Below are positions 45,790 through 53,346 of a stretch of 64,000 bases of DNA, in pieces. Location of the stretch: assembly GCF_030406405.1 (NCBI RefSeq), contig NZ_JAUEPL010000015.1:1-64000 (forward strand). The letters are read 5' to 3'. A program made the translations under genes and the position numbers. This DNA is from Streptomyces ficellus. Its GTDB lineage: Bacteria > Actinomycetota > Actinomycetes > Streptomycetales > Streptomycetaceae. Under the pieces are notes generated by a model. That model ran no database searches. It had not been told where the DNA came from and was given only the letters and a program-made list of their open reading frames with translations. How positions within the stretch are numbered: position 1 is the stretch's first letter; every line of letters begins with the position of its first letter.

Positions 45790-45827
45790 TGTCGGCGTAC
45801 TCCTTAACTTCAATGAGTACGCCGACA
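45790..45827. promoter_or_regulatory. Perfect 13-bp inverted repeat upstream of the terpene synthase
   Basis: TGTCGGCGTACTC, 12-base loop, GAGTACGCCGACA. It ends 6 bp before regulon motif copy 5 and 160 bp before the terpene synthase start. It could be a terminator insulating the gene from upstream transcription or an operator. Confidence 0.75.
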
Positions 45828-45832
45828 CAAGG

Positions 45833-45848
45833 ATTCAACGCGTTCACG
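45833..45848 (+). promoter_or_regulatory. Regulon motif copy 5 (upstream of the terpene synthase)
   Basis: ATTCAACGCGTTCACG, identical to copy 4 at 15 of 16 bases, 139 bp before the terpene synthase start and in its direction. Confidence 0.65.
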
Positions 45849-45986
45849 CCTTTTCTGTAGTCAGAGGGTGGTTGCTGTCCGCTGTTGCCGCTGTAGTGAA
45901 CGTATCCAGCCTCTCCGTGCGCCTGCCGATCCGATGGCGACCGCAGCCGTCAGCCTCTGTGGGAGATCAAAACCCGGTGGTGGTCA

Positions 45987-47024
45987 ATGCTCTATGCCAA
46001 GACGATTGATGTCTCCGAGTTACGCTTCCGCCCTCACCCGGCCGCGGCTGTAGAAGCCAGCGGCCGACGTGTGCAGCAGTGGGTCAAAGACCGGGGACTG
46101 ACGGGCTCAGAGGAAGCGTTCGCCTGGTACTGCATGTGGGACACCGCTCGATTCGTGGGCAACAGCTACCCGCATGCCGACCCCGGACGCGGCATGGATT
46201 TGGTGGGCAAGCTGATGGCCGTCACGATCCTTTTGGACGACCAGATTGATGAGTCGGCCTCCGTTGGCAGGTGTGTCAACGCCATCACGCCGTTCCTGGA
46301 GATCGTGCGCACTGGCGGAGAGACGGTACCGCGCGCTAACCAGCCGCTTCATCAAGCTTTCGCAGAGGTTCTGCGTGAGGCGCGCGCCTGCGCCTCGGAC
46401 GCCTGGTGGCGGCGTGCGGCCAGGAACTGGGAGATGGGCCTAATCGCAGTAGCGCACGAGACCCTCAACCGCGAGGTGCGAAGGAAGCCCGCGCCGCGTG
46501 ACGTGTACCTGGACATCCGCCGTAGCAGCGGATTCATGGGGCCCTTTCTCGACATCTTGGAGCCTGCCGCATCCTTTGAGCCATCGGCCCTCGCTTACTA
46601 CTCACCGCAGCTGATGCTGATGCGTCGCATCACCACAGACCTCGGCAACTTCATCAACGATGTCTTCTCCCTGGAGAAGGAACTTGCCCGGGGCCAGTAC
46701 GACAACCTCGTCCTGGTCTTGTGTGAAGAAGAAGGCATCACCGTCCAGGAAGCCATCCCCAAAGCCCTGGACACCATCCATGCACGGCTATGCCGATTCG
46801 TCGAACTGCGTAGCGAGCTACCGGCTGTCTGCTCCCACCTCGGCCTCACCTCGAGCGACACGGAAAGCAGCATCCGCTACGCGGACGCCCTGGAAATGTG
46901 GGTAGCTGGGTTCGAGCCATGGCAGCGCACCAGCGCCCGCTACACGCAGGCATTGGACCAGCGGCCCCAGCACGAGGCGTGGGCGCGCGAGAACCTGCTC
47001 GGCGCAGTTGAACCATCCGTATGA
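45987..47024 (+). CDS. Class I terpene synthase
   Basis: A 345-residue ionisation-initiated terpene cyclase. The Mg-binding aspartate motif is D84-D85-Q-I-D88 in TILLDDQIDES. The second motif N224-D-V-F-S228-L-E-K-E232 is a perfect NSE triad. Arg178 (RRSSGF) fits the diphosphate sensor and the C-terminal RY pair is present (TSARYTQ). Substrate is probably FPP or GGPP; the nearby polyprenyl synthase favours GGPP, but this is inference. The 3' end touches an IS1182 remnant, so the last few residues (LLGAVEPSV) may be altered. Product unknown. Confidence 0.92.
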   Translation: MLYAKTIDVSELRFRPHPAAAVEASGRRVQQWVKDRGLTGSEEAFAWYCMWDTARFVGNSYPHADPGRGMDLVGKLMAVTILLDDQIDESASVGRCVNAITPFLEIVRTGGETVPRANQPLHQAFAEVLREARACASDAWWRRAARNWEMGLIAVAHETLNREVRRKPAPRDVYLDIRRSSGFMGPFLDILEPAASFEPSALAYYSPQLMLMRRITTDLGNFINDVFSLEKELARGQYDNLVLVLCEEEGITVQEAIPKALDTIHARLCRFVELRSELPAVCSHLGLTSSDTESSIRYADALEMWVAGFEPWQRTSARYTQALDQRPQHEAWARENLLGAVEPSV

Positions 47025-47636
47025 CCCGCGACGTTGGCAACGCCGCCTGCTCCTGCGCTACGTCCACCGCTGCCTGCCAGCCCTCCGTGACGGCGAGCAA
47101 GTCCAGGCGCTGCGCCAGATCTTCGTGCAGAACTACTGCATCGACGCCCAGGACCGCCCGCAGTGGCGGGAGGTGCAGGACGCCGGTCTGCCGCCCTCGG
47201 CCGTCGCCATCGTCTCGCCCTATGACCTGAGCGTCCGATACGCGCGCCGGGGCCAGACCCCCTGGAAGGGCTTCCTCGCCCACTCACCGAAACCTGCGAC
47301 CCCGACGCGCCGAGCGTGATCACCGACGTGACCACCACCAAGGCCGCCGTCCACGACACCAAGGCCCTCCCGGAATCCTGGCCAGCCTGAACCACCGGAA
47401 CCTGCTGTCGAAGGTCGAAGGAGCACTTCGTCGACGGCGGCTACCTCTCCGTCGCGCTGAAACAGCAGGTCGCCCGTGAACACGGGGTCGGCCTGGTCGG
47501 ACCGATCCGGGCCGGGAGCACCCGGCAGTCCCATAAGGGCACCATGTTCCACCGCGAAGCCTTCGCGATCAACTGGGATGCGAAGCAGGTCACCTGCCCG
47601 CAGGACAAGGTGAGCCGCCGGCGCTTCCAGTGGTGC
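47008..47636 (+). mobile_element. IS1182-family transposase fragment
   Basis: Reads RRWQRRLLLRYVHRCLPALR, IFVQNYCIDAQDRPQWREVQ, YDLSVRYARRGQTPWKGFLA, then in shifted frames SVITDVTTTKAAVHDTKALP, EEHFVDGGYLSVALKQQVAR-like sequence and HKGTMFHREAFAINWDAKQV. The N- and C-terminal parts are missing and at least two frameshifts are present. It begins inside the last codons of the terpene synthase. Confidence 0.85.
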
Positions 47637-47639
47637 GCA

Positions 47640-47870
47640 TCTGGAGGGTTGAGCCGAGCGGCAGGCAGAGGACGAGGATTCCGCCGGACATGGCTAGGGC
47701 GAAACTCCACATGCCCATCATCAGAGCGATGGAGAGGTGGAAGAGGAGGCCGGCGCTCATGGCCCACCACCGCAGCCGCTGTGGGAGCAGCGGGGAGATC
47801 ACCATGCAGCCCTCGATCACGAGGGGGAGCCAGGTCATCATCGCCACTGGGCAGGTCCCTGGAAGGGCGC
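47640..47870 (-). pseudogene. Fragment of SdpB/HTTM-like membrane protein
   Basis: A hydrophobic stretch MMTWLPLVIEGCMVISPLLP, then LRWWAMSAGLLFHLSIALMM and GMWSFALAMSGGILVL. The pattern of LFHxxIALMMGxWSFAxAM is that of SdpB-type/HTTM-domain proteins, which in sdp systems help mature a peptide toxin. Only about 75 residues remain and both ends are broken. Confidence 0.55.
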
Positions 47871-48255
47871 ACGACGTGGGTCCGGCCCCCATGAAGCATG
47901 CCCTCATGTACGAGCCGGGCGGTCGTACGCAGAGCTCCGCGCACCACCATGTCCCGATCCTCCGGTGAGCGGGATGACGGCAAGTGCGGCGGCCATGGCG
48001 CCGCGCGTCAGTGCGGGCATCACGGACAGAGGAATAGCGGGCCGCGTCAATGATGGCGTTCACTCGTTTGGGCTAACCGGGTCGGGTTTTGGTTTCTCCG
48101 GTTGGGGCGCCATTGCGGGCGTGTGTGCGCCGTGTATCTGAGGAAGGGCGCCCAAGGCTCCTGCGTCGAATGGATAGCCCTTTCCGGTTGTGTTGGTATG
48201 GGTATGTCCGAGGTGCTGCGGTGGTAGCGCCAGCCCTGATCGAAGGGAATAGACA
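47871..48255. other. Upstream region of the 48256 operon
   Basis: No gene. Presumably contains the operon promoter in its right half (a TATGGGTAT stretch near 48198). No regulon motif copy was found here. Confidence 0.4.
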
Positions 48256-48444
48256 ATGATCAGCCAGGCTGTCAGGCCTACGGGCCTCACGCTCGACCCG
48301 GAGACGCTCGAAGGCCTGATGACTCAGGCAGAAGCGCCGCTGAGCGATGCTCCGGCACCCCTGCAGGCAGATGCCCGGGGGGCCGGCCTTATCGCGCTCG
48401 CGCTGATCAAGAACCTCCCTCGGAAGGAAGCCGACCGCCGGTGA
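48256..48444 (+). CDS. 62-residue peptide, first gene of unknown operon
   Basis: ATG preceded by AAGGGA. The product starts MISQAVRPTGLTLDPETLEG and has an acidic, Ala/Pro-rich middle and a hydrophobic stretch GAGLIALALIKNLP before a basic end (RKEADRR). It has no Cys. The stop overlaps the next start by 4 bp. It could be a structural subunit, a substrate peptide or a small regulator. Function unknown; context is the coupled pair downstream. Confidence 0.65.
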   Translation: MISQAVRPTGLTLDPETLEGLMTQAEAPLSDAPAPLQADARGAGLIALALIKNLPRKEADRR

Positions 48445-49244
48445 TCACTGAGCGGTCACGCACGGCCTACACTTTGTCGGCCGACCGCTTGGCCCGCCGT
48501 GTCTTCGACGTCCTGCGGGACGTCGAAGACACGGGCATTGCCGCTAACCACGTGGAAGACGCCGCAGCCAAGTCCGCAGAACAGACGGCAGTGGCGCTGG
48601 GCGCGGTGCGTCTGCTGGGAGCGGATGTCCTGGCACCGTACGTACTGACCGGCCGCACCCCGCCTGTCGGTGAGACGGCTGCCATCAACATGGCACTCAA
48701 TGCTCTGCCTCCCGCCCAGCCGCCGCCTGCGGCGCCGCCCGAGGGCCGTGAGGAGCCCTGGGTGAGGGCTTGGGTCGACTGGTCTCTGGTTACTGTGCTT
48801 GCCCGTGTCGACCCTGGAGACGTGCTGGTGGTGGCCCCGGTCCCTGCCGGGCCGCCGCTGTATGACGGCGCCGCACCCCGCCGTCGCCCGCCCACCGCGG
48901 AGGGCGGCTCGGACGGTCACACACGAGAGGGCTGGGTGCCCTGGTCGGTACGGTTGGGACAGCTGTCGTCACTGGCCCTGCCCGGGCTGGACGGGCCAGT
49001 CCACCAGGCAGCACGATCAGGGGCCATGGGGCTGGCCCGCGGTGCCACACGGGCCGTGCTGAGGCGTGATTTCCTTACCGCCGCACGCATCACTCGCTGG
49101 TTGGCCTGGCTACAGGCCGAACACGCCCGCCTTCCGCTGGACGTGGTTCGGCTGACGGAGCACATCGCCCTACTCGGTGGTAGCGAGCGCATCACGCTGG
49201 AAACGGCGATCTCCCGCCGACTGCTCGGCCTGGAGCCCGCATGA
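48441..49244 (+). CDS. Unknown 267-residue protein of the 48256 operon
   Basis: Coupled to the peptide gene (4-bp GTGA overlap) and to the next gene (4-bp ATGA overlap). The N-terminal 75 residues are helical (LADRLARRVFDVLRDVEDTG, AEQTAVALGAVRLLGADVLA), followed by a Pro-rich segment (ALPPAQPPPAAPPEGREEPW), a small beta-like section, a low-complexity linker and a helical C-terminal 100 residues (TAARITRWLAWLQAEHARLP). There is no recognised catalytic motif. I do not know the family. Confidence 0.7.
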   Translation: MITERSRTAYTLSADRLARRVFDVLRDVEDTGIAANHVEDAAAKSAEQTAVALGAVRLLGADVLAPYVLTGRTPPVGETAAINMALNALPPAQPPPAAPPEGREEPWVRAWVDWSLVTVLARVDPGDVLVVAPVPAGPPLYDGAAPRRRPPTAEGGSDGHTREGWVPWSVRLGQLSSLALPGLDGPVHQAARSGAMGLARGATRAVLRRDFLTAARITRWLAWLQAEHARLPLDVVRLTEHIALLGGSERITLETAISRRLLGLEPA

Positions 49245-50167
49245 GCACCCCTGTCGCACGCATCGCACACGATGTCAGCTCCCGAGCTCTTGCCTGGCTG
49301 CACGCCAACCGTCACCACGGCAGGCTCTCCTGCCTGCCCAGTACCGACTTCGAAACCGATGAGACCTACAAGGCGCTGGGCGAGACAGCCCTCGCCGCCT
49401 CGCTCGTGCTCCGCAGCGGAGTCGCAGGAGCAACGGAACTCCACCTCGCCCGCGCATTGCTCGATTTCAGCTGGCAACAACTGGGAAGCGGCACTCTGCT
49501 CTACGAGCGGCTGCTGCACCACCCCCTCAAAACAGACCCTCTTGAGACGTACGCTCACTTCGTTCGCGGAGGCTACAGCCATCCACAACTTGCCAGGCTG
49601 CTGGCCCACACAGTAACCCTGCCGTCCACACACGCCGCAGAGCTCCTGCCTAACCGCCGCCTCGCCGTCGCCAATGCCATTCGCGTCTGCCGGCTGGACC
49701 ACGGCGACGGAGCGCCCGACTGGGAGAGCCTGACCCGGGCCACCTGGCTTGGCACCACACCCGACCCTTGGCACATCGACTGGGTGACCGGCTACTACGC
49801 CACCCACACCATCTACCACCTCACCGACTGGGGACGGCTCCCTGCCTTCCTCCCTCCAGACCTCGCCGACTACGCCTCCACCTGGCTCCCGGTATGGATC
49901 GACATCTGGGCGGAGACCAGCCAGTGGGACCTGATGGCAGAACTGATGATGGCCGGGGACTGCCTGCCCGTACCCCGTACCGATCCCAACGACTGGCAAC
50001 TTGTGGCCAACCTGCAGCACCAGGACGGCATGATGCCTTGCGACAACCAGCCCATCAGCGACGATCCAGTGGAGCGCTTCATCGACCATCAGCACACCAC
50101 CATCGTGGTCGTGATCGCGGGAACGCTCGCTCTTGCCCGGGCCCTGGACCGCCCACCACCCCACTGA
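49241..50167 (+). CDS. DUF6895-like all-helical protein
   Basis: A 308-residue protein. ALAWLHANRHHGRLSCLPST at the start, LLDFSWQQLGSGTLLYERLL, AAELLPNRRLAVANAIRVCR and YATHTIYHLTDWGRLPAFLP match, from memory, an uncharacterised actinobacterial family annotated as DUF6895. It is probably an all-alpha repeat fold; His/Asp/Trp conservation (HLTDWG, WDLMAEL) suggests a binding or catalytic pocket. It is last in the three-gene coupled operon. No experimental role is known to me. Confidence 0.75.
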   Translation: MSTPVARIAHDVSSRALAWLHANRHHGRLSCLPSTDFETDETYKALGETALAASLVLRSGVAGATELHLARALLDFSWQQLGSGTLLYERLLHHPLKTDPLETYAHFVRGGYSHPQLARLLAHTVTLPSTHAAELLPNRRLAVANAIRVCRLDHGDGAPDWESLTRATWLGTTPDPWHIDWVTGYYATHTIYHLTDWGRLPAFLPPDLADYASTWLPVWIDIWAETSQWDLMAELMMAGDCLPVPRTDPNDWQLVANLQHQDGMMPCDNQPISDDPVERFIDHQHTTIVVVIAGTLALARALDRPPPH

Positions 50168-50307
50168 GGTTCTTTGAGGTGGTTCGGCCCGGCCCCGAGT
50201 TCGGGCTTGCAACGAAAATCTCACCAACCACGTCTCGCGGTCCATCGCTGAAACCGTCACAGCTCGTGTCGCGGAAGAGACCGAAGTGAGCTAAGACTAA
50301 GCTCGTC

Positions 50308-50480
50308 CTACCTTCCAAGCGTGGGTTTGAGAGGGTCATTCGTAAGATCGTCGGGCCCAGGGGTTCCGGGTATGGCTGTCAGCTTGTCGCCGTCTGATGG
50401 CTCAAATGACTTGGCCGCCCGGAGCTCCGCGACGACTCGACCGCTAATTTGGATACGGGACTCGATCGTTCTGTAGGACA
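50308..50480 (-). pseudogene. C-terminal tail of an unidentified gene cut by IS110
   Basis: The minus-strand reading YRTIESRIQISGRVVAELRA, then SFEPSDGDKLTAIPGTPGPD ends at TAG 50308 with protein-like composition. Its upstream part would lie where the IS110 remnant now starts. Family not recognised. Confidence 0.35.
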
Positions 50481-50535
50481 ACGTCGGCGAGGTCGTCTGC
50501 GGGACTGTTGCGACGACGAGCTGGGGGAGGTAACC

Positions 50536-51257
50536 GTGCCCGAAATCTGGGCGGGAGTGGACATCAGCAAGGAACACCACCACTGCGTGGTGATCGACGT
50601 GCAAGGCGAACGCTCCTGTCGCGGCGGGTCCTGAACGACGAGTCCGCGCTCTTGGAGCTGATCGACGACGTCCTCGCGCTCTCCGAGGACGCGCTGTGGG
50701 CAGTGGACATCAACCACGGCGGTGCCGCCCTCCTCATCGGCCTGCTGCTGGGCCACGACCAGCCGATGGTCTACCTCACCGGACTCGCCGTTCACCAGGC
50801 ATCAGCTGCCTACCGCGGCCAGGGCAAGACGGACGCCAAGGACGCCTTCGTCATCGCCGACCAGGCTCGCATGCGCAAGGACCTCGGTGCTCTGCGCCTC
50901 GGCGACGAGATAGTCGTCGACCTCAAAATCCTGGTCAGGCGGCACACCGACCTCGTCAACGACCGCACCCGCCAAATCAACAGGCTCCGCGAGCAACTCC
51001 TGCAGATCTGCCCGGCTTTGGAGTGGGCCCTCAGCCTGACGAACAAGGGGCCCGTCCTGTTGTTGACCGGCTACCAGACGCCGGCAGCCATCCGTCGCAG
51101 CGGCGTCAGGCGGATCGAGACATGGCTGAAGAACCGCAAGGTGAAAGGTGCCGCCACGCTCGCCCAGGTCGCCGTCGAGGCAGCCCAGGCCCAGCACACC
51201 TCACTGCCTGGCGAAACGCTGGCCGCGTCGATGGTGGCCCGCCTCGCGAAGGGGTAA
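50536..51257 (+). mobile_element. IS110-family transposase remnant
   Basis: GTG start after GGGGAGG. Reads PEIWAGVDISKEHHHCVVID with the first Asp of the DEDD site. Near 50620 a frameshift leads to LLSRRVLNDESALLELIDDV, WAVDINHGGAALLIGLLL, GQGKTDAKDAFVIADQARM and LKILVRRHTDLVNDRTRQIN. It ends at 51257, lacking the C-terminal Transposase_20 domain. It directly abuts the P450 remnant. Confidence 0.85.
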
Positions 51258-51260
51258 GTG

Positions 51261-52062
51261 CTGGACTCCATCAAGGCTGCCCTTGTACTCGCTGGCGCCG
51301 GCGTGCACCTACCCCGCTGGTGGCCCAGTTCGATGCGGTAGCGGGTGCTCACCACTCGCCGCCGGGTGCAGACCGAACTTCGCGTTCTGCTCACCGATCG
51401 TCGCCCCGAAAACCAGCTGCCGAGCGACAACCCGACCTTGTTGGACAACCTGCGACCCTCCTCCGTTCCCACAGATCTGGCGATCGAGGTCATGGCCGAG
51501 GCCCTGGCGAAGAGACTGCCCGCCACGGCCAGCGCCTGGTGCTGGCTGCTACACGACCTGGCTGCCCATCCCGGCGACATGGCACGCATCCGCGCCGAGG
51601 CCACTACCCGCCACGGGATCCGGTAATGAGCTGCCGTACACCACAGCGTTCGTCCGTGAGTCGGTGCGCACTCCCCCGCCCGCTTGGCTGCTGGCCCGCG
51701 ACATGACTGCGCCGACCGCGGTCACCGACCGGTGTACCGCCCCCGCCGACACGGCCATCCTGATCAGCCCGTACCTGATCCACCGCGACCCCCGTCACTG
51801 GCCCAATCCGGACCGGTTCAACGCCAGCCGGTGGACGCTCCCGCACACCAAGCGTCACCGCTACGCCTATCTGCCCTTCGGCGCCGGGCCCCGGGTCTGC
51901 ATCGGCCTGCATCTGGCCGAGGTCCTGCTCACCCTGACCGCCGCCCGCATCACCACCCACTATCAGCTCGCCGTCTCCACCCCAGCCACTGCGCCGACCT
52001 TCAACTCGGTGCTGCTGCCGAGCCGGCTTTCCCTCCAGCTCACACGCCGCGCTCCGGGGTGA
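51261..52062 (+). pseudogene. Cytochrome P450 remnant
   Basis: Reads GVHLPRWWPSSMR-stop-RVLTTRRRVQTELR, LLTDRRPENQLPSDNP and LPATASAWCWLLHDLAAHPG (I-helix region without the usual acid/Thr pair). After a frameshift near 51625 it gives the ExxR helix ESVR, AILISPYLIHRDPRHWPNPD, and the haem loop YLPFGAGPRVCIGLHLAEVL with the Cys ligand. The N-terminal 150 or so residues are missing where IS110 abuts, and a TAG and a frameshift break the rest. Confidence 0.85.
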
Positions 52063-52223
52063 CGCTCAGAGGGGGCTTGTTGGTGTGCGGGGTAGTTGCT
52101 GGCCTGGCTATGTTTCTGTCCGACGTGGTCACGCGAGTTCGCCGGGTTGTACGGGGCAGGCTCTCTTGAGGCGTCTCCAGCAGATGAGGCCGCAGGCGAG
52201 GGAGAAGAGGGCGTCGAACGCCC
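52063..52223 (-). other. Probable transposase C-terminal scrap
   Basis: On the minus strand the reading DALFSLACGLICWRRLKRAC, then stops, resembles the end of an IS4/IS5-type transposase. Too short for firm assignment. Confidence 0.3.
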
Positions 52224-53327
52224 TCACTTCTGAAACACCCTTGGCGGGGCAACTTTTTCAGTGGTCCCCTGGAGGGGCGTCACTGCCGCGGGTGGGCTGC
52301 TCCTGTCGGGCAGTCCGAGAGCCAGTCCCCCGACGTGGATTAGACGGTCCCGGTACGGGGCGAGGAACGGGGCGCTCAGCGAGGCGTCGATCGCCCCGAC
52401 CGGGCAGGCGGCCAACCCCAGGTCGGTGGCGGTCAGGCACAGGGTCTGCATGAGGCAGCCGGTGTCGCGGTAGATCAGGGTGAGCACCAGGCGGGAGTAC
52501 TTCCAGGCGGTGCGCTCCGCGCATGAGGTGAGGTAGAGGCTGACGGGCGGCGGTGCTTCCATCACGGCCGGCGTGACGATGAACCTTTGCTGAAGCGCCG
52601 TCAGGCTCTCCTCCCAGGGCGCCAATTTGGCGAGTCCGTGGCCAAAAGGGTCGTAGTGGTAGGCGCCGGATGCAAGGCCGTCCACGTCCCGTGCCAGAAC
52701 GTGGATCTCCAGGCTGTGGCGTGCGCCGCCCGACGGGGTGGGGCGCTGGGTCTGCTGGTACGCGAGCGGCGGCAGGCGGCCGCGGACCCGGGCGGCGCGT
52801 TCCAGGCAGGCTGCCAGGGTGGTCAGCGGCACCGGCTCGGCGGCGTAGCGGCGGGTGCTGCGACGCTCGGCCAGCACCGTGGCCAGGGGGCGGCTGTCCG
52901 TGCCGTCGGCGCCGGGCAGCGGGATGGTGGTGGTGGCCTCGCTGTGGTGGAAGCGGGCGGGTGGTGAGGCGCCGAGGTCCCGCCCGGTGAATCCGCCGGT
53001 GCCCGCCTGCCGGTGGACGGCCAGTTCGTACGGGCTCCACCCGTCGTCCGGCTCGTCCTCGTCGTCGGGCGGGCAGCGTCGGACGATGCCGGCGTCGGCC
53101 AGCTTTTCCAACAGCGCGGCCACGGGACCGGGACCAGGCGACTCGTCCCAGAGGCCGTGCAGATCCTCGGCCGTGTGGGGCCGGTCGAGGTGGGACAGGA
53201 GCCCGATCAGGGCGGGGCGGACGCTGAACACCCGCCACTGGCGGCAGTCGCGCAGGACCAGGCCCGCGTCGTGTCCCCATTCGGGAATCACGTCGGGGTT
53301 GCGACGGTAGCGCTGGTGATGGCTCAT
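52224..53327 (-). CDS. SagB-type dehydrogenase (azoline oxidase)
   Basis: A 367-residue FMN-dependent nitroreductase-fold enzyme that oxidises azolines to azoles in RiPP maturation. Residues about 145-345 carry the SagB core: LAERRSTRRYAAEPVPLTTL, SLEIHVLARDVDGLASGAYH, SRLVLTLIYRDTGCLMQTLC and LGLAACPVGAIDASL. The N-terminal 120 residues resemble the extra domain of SagB-type proteins. It follows the YcaO gene by 19 bp in the same direction as the last gene of the cluster. Confidence 0.92.
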   Translation of the reverse strand: MSHHQRYRRNPDVIPEWGHDAGLVLRDCRQWRVFSVRPALIGLLSHLDRPHTAEDLHGLWDESPGPGPVAALLEKLADAGIVRRCPPDDEDEPDDGWSPYELAVHRQAGTGGFTGRDLGASPPARFHHSEATTTIPLPGADGTDSRPLATVLAERRSTRRYAAEPVPLTTLAACLERAARVRGRLPPLAYQQTQRPTPSGGARHSLEIHVLARDVDGLASGAYHYDPFGHGLAKLAPWEESLTALQQRFIVTPAVMEAPPPVSLYLTSCAERTAWKYSRLVLTLIYRDTGCLMQTLCLTATDLGLAACPVGAIDASLSAPFLAPYRDRLIHVGGLALGLPDRSSPPAAVTPLQGTTEKVAPPRVFQK

Positions 53328-53346
53328 GCGGGCCTCCGAGCGGTGG

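Noticed and set aside
47441..47983. 180-codon minus-strand frame over the IS1182 and SdpB-like remnants
   Set aside because: The better hydrophobic protein-like reading is in the neighbouring frame; this one has His/Arg/Pro-rich shadow composition.
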